A stretch of 64,000 nt of DNA from Arthrobacter sp. fls2-241-R2A-200 (lineage in GTDB: Bacteria; Actinomycetota; Actinomycetes; Actinomycetales; Micrococcaceae). The position numbers and the translations under genes were made by a program. Numbering within the stretch: the first letter of the stretch is position 1; every line of letters begins with the position of its first letter. The notes beneath the pieces are model-generated. The model worked only from the letters and a program-made list of their open reading frames with translations, was not told the DNA's origin and did not search any database. The DNA is taken from contig NZ_JARVRJ010000009.1 in the NCBI RefSeq assembly GCF_030209745.1, positions 310,001 to 374,000 on the forward strand. Reading direction: 5' to 3'. Of the stretch, positions 27,046-35,761 are shown piece by piece.

Positions 27046-27818
27046 TCCGTTCCCCCGATCTTGCGGTCCCTGTCCACGCCTGCGTAGGGATCCACGTCAG
27101 GTTCCAGGCCTTCATTCAAGCGGGCATGGCTGTACCAGCCGATCACTGCAGCAACTACCGCCGCCACCAGGATGGGAACGCCGGAGGGTACGAACGGGAC
27201 CGCCAGGACGGTTGCGAGTGCACACGCCGCGGCGATTGCCCAAGGTTCCCTGCCTCGCAGCCTCGGCCACAACAAGCCAAGGAATGCCGCCACAGCGGCG
27301 CCGTCGAGACCCCACCTCTTAGGGTCACCCATGGCGTCGCCGGCCAACGCCCCAACCGCAGTGAAGATATTCCACAGGATGAATATTCCGATGCCCGCCG
27401 TCCAAAACCCGCGCCGTTGCTCATCGGGATCGGTCTGGCCGGACGCCGTCGCTGTCGACTCATCAATCGTCACATGCGCGGCGGCGTATCGCTTCAGTCC
27501 GCCAGGCCGCAGCAAGGCATTGATCTGCATGCCATAAATGCCATTTCGCAGCCCCAGCAATGCACTGGCCATCATCGCCGCAAGCCCGGATCCGCCGCCA
27601 GCCACCACGCCGATGAACGCAAACTGCGAGCCGCCGCTAAACAGCAAGAGGCTCAGCGCCATGGTCTGCCAAAAGTCGAAGCCCGACGCGACAGACAGCG
27701 CACCGAACGAAACACCATATAGACCCGTAGCGATGCTCAGGGACACCGCGATCTTGAACGCAGGTGACGCCCCGAGCCTCACCCGGGCGGGTTCCTGGCC
27801 CCGTGAAGCCCCGCTCAT
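27042..27818 (-). CDS. azlC: AzlC-type branched-chain amino acid exporter subunit
   Basis: A 258-residue membrane protein with about seven TM helices and the AzlC pattern GLYGVSFGALSVASGFDFWQTMALSLLLFSGGSQFAFIGV. It is the large subunit of the AzlCD/BrnFE exporter. Its start overlaps the stop of the DoxX-like gene by 4 nt and azlD overlaps its end by 4 nt, giving a three-gene coupled operon. The DoxX-like partner is unusual for this exporter. Confidence 0.9.
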   Translation of the reverse strand: MSGASRGQEPARVRLGASPAFKIAVSLSIATGLYGVSFGALSVASGFDFWQTMALSLLLFSGGSQFAFIGVVAGGGSGLAAMMASALLGLRNGIYGMQINALLRPGGLKRYAAAHVTIDESTATASGQTDPDEQRRGFWTAGIGIFILWNIFTAVGALAGDAMGDPKRWGLDGAAVAAFLGLLWPRLRGREPWAIAAACALATVLAVPFVPSGVPILVAAVVAAVIGWYSHARLNEGLEPDVDPYAGVDRDRKIGGTE

Positions 27819-28276
27819 TTTCTAAGGCTCCACGCCCACAGGATTAGCGGTATCTGGAGGGGTAGCCGAATCGTGTGGATTCGCCGATCCGAATGCGTTC
27901 CATCGGGTCCGTAGGCGCGTCGAAGCGCGTCAATATGCCCTGCAAGGAATGCAACAAACATCGCCGTTGATGCGTTTGCGGCCATTTTCCGTGTGGCAGG
28001 AATCAGTAATCCGGCTCCGAGACCTGCTTCGAGCAGGCCCGAAACCGCAATCCATTCCTCCCTGGACATGATCGCCAGTGGGCCGTTCACGGCGCGACCG
28101 GAGTGGCCCACCGTCCCTGGGTTTTCGGGTGCATCGATCCGGCAGAGGTAGTCAGGGACCACCGCGCGATAGAAGCCTGGAGTGCGGAAGTGCTTCATGG
28201 CGCTGGCAAGAAGAAGCGCGCTCAGGCCCACTGCCGAGGCGTTCTTTGATGTTCGGGGTGACCAGCGAAATGACAT
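27815..28276 (-). CDS. DoxX-like membrane protein
   Basis: A 153-residue protein with four predicted TM segments in the DoxX style (SALLLASAMKHFRTPGFYRAVVPDYL; GLLEAGLGAGLLIPATRKMAANA; TAMFVAFLAGHIDALRRAYG). DoxX-type proteins are linked to quinone or redox membrane chemistry but are poorly known. The ATG at 28276 is used; a TTG four codons upstream is possible. Its stop overlaps the azlC start by 4 nt. Confidence 0.78.
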   Translation of the reverse strand: MSFRWSPRTSKNASAVGLSALLLASAMKHFRTPGFYRAVVPDYLCRIDAPENPGTVGHSGRAVNGPLAIMSREEWIAVSGLLEAGLGAGLLIPATRKMAANASTAMFVAFLAGHIDALRRAYGPDGTHSDRRIHTIRLPLQIPLILWAWSLRK

Positions 28277-28341
28277 GGCTTCACTCAATCACAAGCGCGC
28301 CGAGCCCCCAAAGCCCGCCCCAACCCAGGCCCAGCTACGCC

Positions 28342-29229
28342 CTAGTTGGAGACCATCAACTGCGACAGGACCTGCGCGGGTTTGTTTGTGGTGATTTCTT
28401 GGATTCCAAGTCCTTGGCACAGGGCCACGTCCCGCTCTGAGTCCACGGTCCACACCCTGAACACCAAGCCTGCCTCCAACCACCGTTGGACGGTGCGGGC
28501 ATGTTCCCTGACATACTCGATGCCGGGACCAGCGATCCCTACCCGACCGTTGTCGAGGACCTCTTCGGCGTCCTCCTGCATAGCTTTCAGGACATTCGCC
28601 ACGGCGCCTCCCGTGATGAAACCGAGCCCCATTTCCTCCCGGACCTCCTCCACTGTGAAGTCATCCACGAGTTGGCAGATGTGTTCCGGGGGAACTGTCT
28701 CCAAGAGCCGCTGAATGGAGTCGGAATCGAAACTCATGAACGAGACAGTGATGTTGTCCAGTCGGGACTGCTCCGGCGTCCATCCTTCCTCCGTGAGCAA
28801 TTCCAGCAACCGGTCCTCCAACTTCAGGCCGTACGGGCTGGGCTGCTTCAGCTCGATGGCAAGGCCGATCTCCCTTCCCGCCTCCCGCATGATGTCCAGC
28901 AGCTCAGGCAAGGTGAGTAGCTGGTCCGCAACTCCTCCGAATGCGTCCGGGATCCGTGCACCTTTCCAGGAGGAAAAATCCAGCTGACGGAGTTCGTCCA
29001 ACGTATGTTCGGCAACCGGCCCTGTTCCACTGGATGTCCGGTCAAGGTCAGCGTCGTGCAGCAGGACGAGGTGCTGGTCCCGCGTCAGATGCACATCGCA
29101 TTCCACCCCGTCAGCCCCGTCCTGGATGGCCTGCAGGTATGCGGCCCGCGTGTGCTCGGCGAACATGGCACTGGAACCACGGTGCGCGTAGACCATGGGC
29201 CGGCGAGTGGTGAAGTCGTCGCTAGTCAT
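28342..29229 (-). CDS. Glycerophosphodiester phosphodiesterase
   Basis: A 295-residue GDPD-family TIM barrel. It has the N-terminal YAHRGSSAMFAEHTRAAYLQAIQDGADGVECDVHLTRDQHLVLLHD, with His/Arg of HRG, the metal ligands E and D in ECDVHLT and the second catalytic His in LHDADLDR. It cleaves glycerophosphodiesters to glycerol-3-phosphate and an alcohol. No signal peptide, so cytosolic. The start is set by a leaderless-type promoter facing that of the DUF445 gene. Confidence 0.92.
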   Translation of the reverse strand: MTSDDFTTRRPMVYAHRGSSAMFAEHTRAAYLQAIQDGADGVECDVHLTRDQHLVLLHDADLDRTSSGTGPVAEHTLDELRQLDFSSWKGARIPDAFGGVADQLLTLPELLDIMREAGREIGLAIELKQPSPYGLKLEDRLLELLTEEGWTPEQSRLDNITVSFMSFDSDSIQRLLETVPPEHICQLVDDFTVEEVREEMGLGFITGGAVANVLKAMQEDAEEVLDNGRVGIAGPGIEYVREHARTVQRWLEAGLVFRVWTVDSERDVALCQGLGIQEITTNKPAQVLSQLMVSN

Positions 29230-29241
29230 GCAGACACCGTA
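29227..29241 (-). promoter_or_regulatory. Leaderless-type promoter of GDPD gene
   Basis: On the minus strand TACGGT, 6 nt, then ATG at 29229; no Shine-Dalgarno sequence. It lies 26 bp from the divergent promoter box at 29267. Confidence 0.55.
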
Positions 29242-29266
29242 GCCCACGGTGCTGCATCTACGGGGC

Positions 29267-29279
29267 TACGCTGGGCTAA
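29267..29279 (+). promoter_or_regulatory. Leaderless-type promoter of DUF445 gene
   Basis: TACGCT, 6 nt, then ATG at 29279; no Shine-Dalgarno sequence. Confidence 0.55.
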
Positions 29280-30634
29280 TGCAGGTGAATTCTGAACAAA
29301 TACCGGCCGACGACATCACGGACCCTTCCAGCTCACGCCCGACGGCGGTCCCTGCGCCTGCCCAAGGCGGATCCGCCGTCGTGAGCCCGTCCATCGGCGA
29401 TGACGAAAAAGCTGCCGCCTTGAAGCGGATGAAACGCTTGGCACTGGCCATGTTGATCGGCATGGCAGTCATTTTTACGGTCGCGTTCGCTCTGCAGAAG
29501 CAGTATTCATGGCTCGAGTATGTCCGTGCCGCCGCCGAGGGCGGAATGGTGGGTGCGCTGGCGGACTGGTTCGCCGTGACCGCCTTGTTCAAGTACCCCA
29601 TGGGTTTGAAGATCCCCCACACCGCCATCATTCCGCGGCGCAAGGACCAGATCGGAGAATCGCTCAGCGACTTCGTGGAGAGCAACTTCCTGTCCCAAGA
29701 GGTTGTGCAGGAGAAGTTGGCGAGTATCGACGTCGCCCGCAAAGCCGGTACTTGGCTGTCCAGCCCCGGCGGCTCCGAGCGCGTAGCCAAGGAAGGCGGT
29801 GCCGTGATTCGCGGGGCGTTCACCGTCCTGAACGACGACGACGTGCAGGCAGTTATCGAAGGTATGGTCCGCAAGCACCTGCTCACGCCGCCATGGGGGC
29901 CTCCGGTTGGTCGAATGGCCGAGCGCATCTTCGCTGACGGCCACCACCACAAGCTCGTGGACCTCCTGGTGGACCGTGCCGCCGACTGGGTAGACGCCAA
30001 TCATTCCACCGTGAACCGCCTCGTCTCCGATCGATCCCCGCTGTGGGTGCCGACATTTGTGGATGGCCTGGTAGGTGACCGGGTCCACGTCGAGCTGTCC
30101 AAGTTCGTCCGTGCAGTGCAGAACGACCAGGACCACCAAGTCCGCCAGTCGATCGACGCCTACCTCGCCGACCTCGCCCAAGACCTGCAGCATGATCCAG
30201 CGATGATCGAGCGCGCCGAGTCCATCAAGTCGCAGATCCTCGGTGATCCGGAAGTCCGCGAACTAGCGTCCCGCACGTGGGGCACGGTCAAGGCTGCACT
30301 GCTCAGCGCCGTCGAGGACCCGGATAGCGAACTGAGCCAGCGTTTCAAGAGCGCCGTCCGGGATTTCGGGAGCCGATTGGTCAACGATGACGAGTTGGCC
30401 GGCAAGGTCAACGCATGGATAGGCGATGCTGCCGGCTATGTGGTCAACAACTACCGCTCGGACATCGCCGGCGTCATCTCAGACACCGTGGCCCGGTGGG
30501 ATGCGGATGAAACGTCGCAAAAGATCGAACTGCAGGTGGGCAAGGACCTCCAGTACATCCGGATCAACGGAACAGTTGTGGGCGCGTTGGCCGGTTTGGC
30601 GATCTTCACGCTTGCGAACCTGCTGTTTGGATAG
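29279..30634 (+). CDS. DUF445 membrane-anchored protein
   Basis: A 451-residue protein of the DUF445 (YjiN/YheB-like) family. An N-terminal TM segment (LAMLIGMAVIFTVAFAL, about residues 55-72) is followed by the signature EYVRAAAEGGMVGALADWFAVTALFKYPMGLKIPHTAIIPRRKDQIG. A long helical region follows (about 130-415), and a second TM segment ends the protein (GALAGLAIFTLANLLFG). The family's function is unknown. The start is fixed by the leaderless-type promoter. Confidence 0.88.
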   Translation: MQVNSEQIPADDITDPSSSRPTAVPAPAQGGSAVVSPSIGDDEKAAALKRMKRLALAMLIGMAVIFTVAFALQKQYSWLEYVRAAAEGGMVGALADWFAVTALFKYPMGLKIPHTAIIPRRKDQIGESLSDFVESNFLSQEVVQEKLASIDVARKAGTWLSSPGGSERVAKEGGAVIRGAFTVLNDDDVQAVIEGMVRKHLLTPPWGPPVGRMAERIFADGHHHKLVDLLVDRAADWVDANHSTVNRLVSDRSPLWVPTFVDGLVGDRVHVELSKFVRAVQNDQDHQVRQSIDAYLADLAQDLQHDPAMIERAESIKSQILGDPEVRELASRTWGTVKAALLSAVEDPDSELSQRFKSAVRDFGSRLVNDDELAGKVNAWIGDAAGYVVNNYRSDIAGVISDTVARWDADETSQKIELQVGKDLQYIRINGTVVGALAGLAIFTLANLLFG

Positions 30635-30652
30635 GTCCCGGGCCAAATAGGG

Positions 30653-30677
30653 CCTAGGCGAAGACGTCCTAGGCGAA
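30653..30677. repeat. Short direct repeat with CTAG at gene junction
   Basis: CCTAGGCGAA occurs at 30653-30662 and again at 30668-30677, between the DUF445 stop and the end of pxpA. The pxpA stop codon (CTA on the plus strand, 30669-30671) is in the second copy. Confidence 0.65.
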
Positions 30678-31418
30678 CGCCTCGATCTGCACCCCGGCCT
30701 GCTGCAGGCCTTGCTGAACGGCGGCTGCCATGGACACCGCGCCGGGCGTATCCCCGTGGATGCACAAGGAGTCAGGTTGGACACGAACCACGGAACCGTC
30801 GACGGCGAGCACCTCGCCGCGCGTCGCTAACCGTACCGCCTGCGCTACCACGGCGTCGGGGTCGTGCAGCACTGCCCCTTCGTGAGTCCGCGGGACAAGA
30901 GTGCCATCGGGTTGGTACGCCCTGTCCACGAACGCCTCACGGAACACCGGGTGACCCGACTCCTCGGCCAACCGCAACCAATCGGAACCCGGTAAACCAA
31001 GTACGGGAAGCCCCGGATCGTAGGCATGGACGGCCGCCACCACAGCTTCTGCCTGCTCGGCGTCGTGGACAATCCTGTTGTAGAGCGCGCCGTGGGGTTT
31101 CACGTAATCCACCGACGCACCCACCGCATGGGCCATACCGTCCAAGGCGCCAAGTTGGTAGAGCACGTCCCCGAACAGCTCGTCGAACGTCATGTCCAGG
31201 GAGCGCCGGCCGAAGCCTGCCAGATCGCGATACCCCACATGCGCGCCCACCCGGACGTCCAGCTCGAAGGCGGCCCGGCAGCTGTCCAGCATTGTCAGTG
31301 GATCACCGGCGTGGAAGCCGCAGGCAACGTTGGCGCTGCTGACAATGCGGAACATCGAAGCGTCGTCGCCCATACTCCAAGAGCCGAACGACTCCCCCAA
31401 GTCAGCGTTGAGATCCAC
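30669..31418 (-). CDS. pxpA: 5-oxoprolinase subunit A (LamB/YcsF)
   Basis: A 249-residue LamB/YcsF protein with the start DLNADLGESFGSW and the conserved SSANVACGFHAGDP, followed by VKPHGALYN. PxpA works with PxpB and PxpC to hydrolyse 5-oxoproline (pyroglutamate) to glutamate with ATP. pxpB and pxpC are not in the window, which is unusual because they are normally linked. It starts with GTG overlapping the EcsC-like stop (TAGTG), so the two genes are coupled. Confidence 0.9.
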   Translation of the reverse strand: MDLNADLGESFGSWSMGDDASMFRIVSSANVACGFHAGDPLTMLDSCRAAFELDVRVGAHVGYRDLAGFGRRSLDMTFDELFGDVLYQLGALDGMAHAVGASVDYVKPHGALYNRIVHDAEQAEAVVAAVHAYDPGLPVLGLPGSDWLRLAEESGHPVFREAFVDRAYQPDGTLVPRTHEGAVLHDPDAVVAQAVRLATRGEVLAVDGSVVRVQPDSLCIHGDTPGAVSMAAAVQQGLQQAGVQIEAFA

Positions 31419-32218
31419 TATTTGTCGCCCTTCTTGTCCAAGTCCGTGAGCGCATCCATTGTGTCCGGCTGCAATTCACCAGGGATCGTATCGGGCAACT
31501 GGCCAAACGCTTCCCTGGCGGTTGCCACCACAGCCCTGCCCATCATCATGTTTCCGGCGCCACCAACCACGGCCCCGACGCCGAAGGGCAGTGCCCGGCC
31601 GAGGAACGCTGAACCTTGCCGTTTCATGAAGCTCTTCAAGAACGCGCGCTGAATGGTATCGCGGACCACACCGAATCCGCTTCCGGGAATCTTCTTGGTC
31701 AGGGTCCTACCCCACGCGTTGGTCACTCCCTTGCTGTGGCCCAGCGACTGACCGCTGAGGGCACCGAGCATCGCGGTCCCTTCTTCTCCCAGCATGATGG
31801 CCATGACCATGGTCCGCGCCCGTTCGGGGTCGGTGAGGCGGATACCGTGGAGCTCTGCCAGGGACGAGGCATACAGCGCCGTAGTCTCCAGGAATCCGAC
31901 CGTGGCCAGCGCGGAGAGTCCCAGCGAGGCCGCTGTTCCGATACCAGGCACGACGGCGGTGGCACCTACCGCCGCACCCCCGCCTGAGACGGCGAGCAAG
32001 TAGTGGCGCTCTAGTTTGGCGGCAAGCTGCGCCGGTGAGTCTTTCGGGTAGCGGCGTTGGAGCCTCCGAAGGTTCGCGAGGACCATCGGGCGCTGGACGT
32101 CAACTGCCTTCAACAGCACGTTATGGACGCCGGGCTTGGTGTTGCCTTGAGCGTCAAACACTGCGTTGTGGGCTGTTTCCTGGGCGATCTTCACCGCCGG
32201 GTTGTGGCGCTTGGGCAT
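31418..32218 (-). CDS. EcsC-family protein
   Basis: A 266-residue protein of the EcsC family, with the segment LERHYLLAVSGGGAAVGATAVVPGIGTAASLGLSALATVGFLETTALYASSLAELHGI containing hydrophobic stretches that may associate with membranes. A second hydrophobic glycine-rich part follows near the end (GRALPFGVGAVVGGAGNMMMG). The function of the family is unknown; in Bacillus ecsC is linked to an ABC transporter. The ATG at 32218 follows AAGGAG by 8 nt. Coupled to pxpA downstream. Confidence 0.85.
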   Translation of the reverse strand: MPKRHNPAVKIAQETAHNAVFDAQGNTKPGVHNVLLKAVDVQRPMVLANLRRLQRRYPKDSPAQLAAKLERHYLLAVSGGGAAVGATAVVPGIGTAASLGLSALATVGFLETTALYASSLAELHGIRLTDPERARTMVMAIMLGEEGTAMLGALSGQSLGHSKGVTNAWGRTLTKKIPGSGFGVVRDTIQRAFLKSFMKRQGSAFLGRALPFGVGAVVGGAGNMMMGRAVVATAREAFGQLPDTIPGELQPDTMDALTDLDKKGDK

Positions 32219-32398
32219 CTTCACTTCTCCTTGGCAGTTGGGTCGTCAAAACGGGGAACTGCTTGGCTTCAGCCTATGCCACACCCTCCGCTGCGGGGCC
32301 CGCTCTGCACGCTTAGAGCCCGTAATTCCGCGCAGAGCGGACCCCGCAAGACGGCATCCGCGGCGTAGACTCGGACTTGTTCACCGAAGCAATCCCTC

Positions 32399-32417
32399 AA
32401 GGATAGGAAGTATCCTT
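32399..32417. promoter_or_regulatory. 7-bp inverted repeat just before a GTG start
   Basis: AAGGATA-GGAAG-TATCCTT is a perfect inverted repeat ending 1 nt before the GTG at 32419. In the RNA the Shine-Dalgarno-like GGAAG would be the loop, so it could tune initiation. Confidence 0.4.
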
Positions 32418-32418
32418 A

Positions 32419-32997
32419 GTGAAGCCATCTGGAACGTCCGCAGAAGAGCCGCGCCAGCACACCGACGCCCCCGCCGAGGGTGAGCCCGAGGGGTGGGAAG
32501 CCCACCAGATCGGCGCACATTCCCAGGACCCCGCAGAGGGGCCCGATACCGATGGGCCCGACGACGGCGGGCCGGATACCCCGGGGCAGGCAGCCCCGGG
32601 AGCTGGAACCAAAGATGACCCTTGGCGGCTCACGACGCCACCGGGTTCTTCGGACTACACCATGTATAAAGACGAGGCCTTGGATCCCCCTGCGATCATC
32701 TGCCAGGTGGGCGCCACAAAACTGACGTACCAACTCCGCGCCATCGAGGACCTGCACGCCTGGCTCGTGGAACAGGGCGACTGGGTCCCCCTCGGCGCTG
32801 CCGACGAAGGCAAAGAGGCTGCCGAAGGGACCGTAGAAGCGTGGGGTCGCAGCGAGGGTAACCCCGTGGGTGGCTGGTACGGGCTCCGAAAGGGTTACCG
32901 CGGCCGCTTCGGGATGTACATGCCGCCTCTCTTGGAGGCGCTGGGCTTGGCTGAGCTTACCCACGAAAAGCGGAACAACGCGATGCGGGCTATCTAA
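32419..32997 (+). CDS. Hypothetical protein with disordered N-terminus
   Basis: A 192-residue acidic protein. Residues 1-70 are rich in Gly, Pro, Glu and Asp and likely disordered. A C-terminal domain follows (about 75-192) with YTMYKDEALDPPAIICQVGATKLTYQLRAIEDLHAWLVEQGDWVPLG, then a Gly-rich stretch and a helical end (YMPPLLEALGLAELTHEKRNNAMRAI). I do not recognise the family. The domain end reads like an actinobacterial DUF with a nucleic-acid or protein-binding fold, but nothing specific supports this. GTG start with GGATAGGAAG upstream, inside an inverted repeat. Confidence 0.75.
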   Translation: MKPSGTSAEEPRQHTDAPAEGEPEGWEAHQIGAHSQDPAEGPDTDGPDDGGPDTPGQAAPGAGTKDDPWRLTTPPGSSDYTMYKDEALDPPAIICQVGATKLTYQLRAIEDLHAWLVEQGDWVPLGAADEGKEAAEGTVEAWGRSEGNPVGGWYGLRKGYRGRFGMYMPPLLEALGLAELTHEKRNNAMRAI

Positions 32998-33357
32998 AGT
33001 CACGCACCCTCTTGAGGTTCCGGGGACTTAGGTTCGCGGTTCCCCAGATAAACCGATCGCGCGCGGTTTGACCGATCGTGCGGTCGGTCGCGACTCAGAC
33101 GACCGACCGCACTAGCCCGGTTTCACGCAGCGACGGCGCCCCGGGCGGGCCCCAGAACCCGCCACACCCATCGCTGCCAACTCAGTCGATGTACGGCGGC
33201 AGGGCCGAAAAGGGCAACGGCAAAAGCGCGGCACAAAGACGTGGGCACTGGTTATGTACGTTGACCTGCGGAAACGTGACGCCGCCAATTAAAAAAAGTT
33301 TGGAATACCTGCTCACGCCCGCGGTGACGGCGGAGCAGGCCTACCCAACGGGCGGAG
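32998..33357. other. Gene-free stretch with nested inverted repeats
   Basis: No convincing gene in 360 bp. The first part (33050-33112) has a palindromic AAACCGATCGCGCGCGGTTT and a perfect 13-bp inverted repeat. The second part has an A-rich AATTAAAAAAAGTTTGG near 33287-33303. An open plus-strand frame from 33078 to 33431 runs into the opposite small gene, has poor codon usage and no start site. Confidence 0.5.
33078..33112. promoter_or_regulatory. Perfect 13-bp inverted repeat
   Basis: GTGCGGTCGGTCG (33078-33090), a 9-nt loop, CGACCGACCGCAC (33100-33112). No T-tract follows. It may be a terminator without U-tract for the upstream gene, or an operator: GACCGACCG-like half-sites are common for TetR-type regulators. 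Confidence 0.5.
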
Positions 33358-33579
33358 CTATCCTGCTTTCCCGGACACGGCTACGAGAACGCCTGCCGTG
33401 GCAAAGTACTTGTTGCTGCCCAGGTCCCTGATCGTCTTGATGCCGAGTTCCTTGAACAGCTCATCGTGCTTTTCGGTCAATCCGGCCAATGCAGAAGGCG
33501 GCGCATTGAGGACTTCCTCGAGGCTTGCGTTTTCGTAAGCCTTATCAAGGGCCTTACCCAATTCGATAGAAACAGCCAC
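33358..33579 (-). CDS. Small conserved actinobacterial protein
   Basis: A 73-residue protein (VSIELGKALDKAYENASLEE, VLNAPPSALAGLTEKHDELFKE, IKTIRDLGSNKYFATAGVLVAV). I recall a similar small family in streptomycetes in which an ELGKxLDKAYE start and a DLGxNKYF end are conserved; its role is unknown. The C-terminal part resembles a helix-hairpin-helix-like fold. The GTG at 33579 is preferred to an upstream ATG at 33594 because AAAGGA sits 8 nt before the GTG and the homologous part begins there. Confidence 0.75.
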   Translation of the reverse strand: MAVSIELGKALDKAYENASLEEVLNAPPSALAGLTEKHDELFKELGIKTIRDLGSNKYFATAGVLVAVSGKAG

Positions 33580-33834
33580 GGCATTTCCTTTCATCGACAC
33601 GGGACTGCCGCGATGTGCAGCAGCCAAGGAGCGCTTCCAGTAGGCACACTGACAGTTGGGGGCCCTACCGGAATCCCCCAAGTCGGCTCCCTAGCGATCA
33701 AGGTATCGCCCTTGCTGCACGTTTGAATAGGCCTCTACCGCCCGAGTCTGGCGGCCAAAAAGAGCGCCATATCCATCAGCATGCTTACTATAGTTACCCC
33801 GGCAGCAACCGTCATCTGACAACAGGAGCGCGTC

Positions 33835-35640
33835 ATGTCCCAACGAACGGTCTCGGATCTCATGGCGGCGCGCCTCAAAGCATGGGGCGTGGAGAGGGTG
33901 TTCGGATACAGCGGGGACGGCATCAACGGTTTCATGGGTGCGCTCCGCCGCTCCGAAAGCGACCTCGAATTTATTCAAGCCAGGCATGAAGAAGCCGCCG
34001 CATTCATGGCCGTAGGGCACGCAAAGTACACAGGCGGCGTGGGGGTCGTAACCTCCACGCAAGGACCCGGAGCAGTCCACCTGCTCAACGGCCTCTACGA
34101 TGCCAAGCTGGACAGCGTCCCCGTGGTGGCCATTATCGGTCAGCAAAGCACCACGGTGCTGGGTTCGGCATACATGCAGGAGATAGAACTCCTAACCCTC
34201 TTCAAGGACGTCGCTGCGCAATTCGCCCAGCTGGCCAGCTCCCCAGAGCAGGTTCCCATGCTGATTGACCGTGCTTTCCGGACAGCACTGGAAACAAAGT
34301 CCCCCTGCGTGGTGATCGTCCCCCACGACATCCAGACGGCGGAAGCTCCGGAGCTCGAACAAGAGCACGGAATCGTGGTCACGGCTCCTGTGTGGCACCG
34401 GGCAAACATCATGCCCCGGCAACAGGACCTGAACAGGGCGGCGGATGTCCTGTCCGCAGGCGAACGGATCGCCCTCTTCGTGGGACAAGGCGCCCGCAAC
34501 GCGCAAGCGGAAGTCATCGCATTAGCGGAGAAACTCGACGCCGGAATCACCACGAGCCTGCTCGGCAAGCCTTACGTCGACGAGACTCTCCCGCTGGCCA
34601 CCGGCACCATGGGACACCTGGGCACCACCGCCAGCGCCTACCTGCTGGAAAACTGCGACACGCTCCTGATCATCGGCTCCAACGACCCCTGGACTGAGTT
34701 CTACCCGAAGCCTGGGACTGCACGGGCAGTCCAGATCGACATCGACGGCAGGAAGATCGCCAACCGCTACCCCGTGGAAGTGGGCCTTGTAGGTGACGCG
34801 GCAGCCACCGTCCAGGAGCTGTCGGACCTTATCGACGCGCGGGACCAACCGTCCCGCGCCCAGTGGCGGGCCGACGTCGAACATCAGGTCAGCGCATGGC
34901 GGCGCCTCGCGGGGGAACGCGCCGCCATTCCCGCCAAACCCGTCAACCCCGAACTGGTGGCGCGCGAGCTCAGCGGCAGGCTCCCGGGCAACGCCCAGGT
35001 GAGCATCGACGTCGGAAGTTGCGTTTATTGGTACGCACGCCAGCTGACGCTTCCACCGGGAGTTCCTGCGCATCTCTCGGCCACCCTGGCAAGCATGGGC
35101 TGTGCCATCCCCTACGGACTGGCAGCCAAGCTCGCGCATCCGGACCGGCCGCTGGTGGCGTTGGCGGGCGATGGCGGCATGCAGATGCTGGGGGTGGCGG
35201 AGCTGATCACGGTGGCGCATCGCTGGCGTGAATGGGCCGACCCGAGGTTTGTGGTGTGCGTGTTCAACAACCGCGATTTGGCCGAGGTCTCATGGGAACA
35301 GCGTGAAACGGAGGCCGAGCCGCGGTTCAATGCCAGCCAAGAGATTCCTGACTTCCCCTATGCAGGTTACGCGGAGCTGCTGGGCCTCAAGGGCGTCCGC
35401 GTGGACGACCCGGCCATGCTGGGAGCCGCATGGGATGAGGTGTTGAACGCGGACCGTCCTGCGGTCCTGGAAGTGCTCACGGACCCGAACATCCCGTTGC
35501 TCCCGCCGTTCCCCGCTGGGGAACAGAAGCTCGAGGGGATGCGCTCCGCCCTTGCCCAAGAAGGCAACGCCGGAGAGCACGCCCGCGAATTGCTGGACAT
35601 GTACGCCCAAGGAGAGGCGCAATTGCGCAACCTACGTTAA
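33835..35640 (+). CDS. ThDP-dependent enzyme, pyruvate oxidase-like
   Basis: A 601-residue three-domain ThDP enzyme. The N-terminal PYR domain has the catalytic Glu in IQARHEEAAAF, the central domain is NAD/FAD-like, and the C-terminal PP domain carries the ThDP/Mg2+ motif LAGDGGMQML with the closing NN about 30 residues on (VCVFNNRDL). It is closest to PoxB-type pyruvate:quinone oxidases (E. coli 572 residues) but the C-terminal membrane-binding tail is not evident. It may decarboxylate pyruvate to acetate and CO2; acetolactate synthase-like activity cannot be excluded. A good Shine-Dalgarno (CAGGAG) precedes the ATG. Confidence 0.85.
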   Translation: MSQRTVSDLMAARLKAWGVERVFGYSGDGINGFMGALRRSESDLEFIQARHEEAAAFMAVGHAKYTGGVGVVTSTQGPGAVHLLNGLYDAKLDSVPVVAIIGQQSTTVLGSAYMQEIELLTLFKDVAAQFAQLASSPEQVPMLIDRAFRTALETKSPCVVIVPHDIQTAEAPELEQEHGIVVTAPVWHRANIMPRQQDLNRAADVLSAGERIALFVGQGARNAQAEVIALAEKLDAGITTSLLGKPYVDETLPLATGTMGHLGTTASAYLLENCDTLLIIGSNDPWTEFYPKPGTARAVQIDIDGRKIANRYPVEVGLVGDAAATVQELSDLIDARDQPSRAQWRADVEHQVSAWRRLAGERAAIPAKPVNPELVARELSGRLPGNAQVSIDVGSCVYWYARQLTLPPGVPAHLSATLASMGCAIPYGLAAKLAHPDRPLVALAGDGGMQMLGVAELITVAHRWREWADPRFVVCVFNNRDLAEVSWEQRETEAEPRFNASQEIPDFPYAGYAELLGLKGVRVDDPAMLGAAWDEVLNADRPAVLEVLTDPNIPLLPPFPAGEQKLEGMRSALAQEGNAGEHARELLDMYAQGEAQLRNLR

Positions 35641-35761
35641 GAGCGCATCAAGATTCCCTCCGCAGCCATTAAGGAACCGTTAGGAACGCCTTTTCGCCTG
35701 TTTCACAGGAGTTGACTGGCATCAACCCCCGTAAACGGGGCGTGGATGAAAGGACGTTCCA

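Noticed and set aside
33078..33431. A 117-codon plus-strand frame in the gene-free stretch before 33358
   Set aside because: Starts inside the 13-bp inverted repeat, has no ribosome-binding site, and runs into the opposing small gene with poor codon usage.
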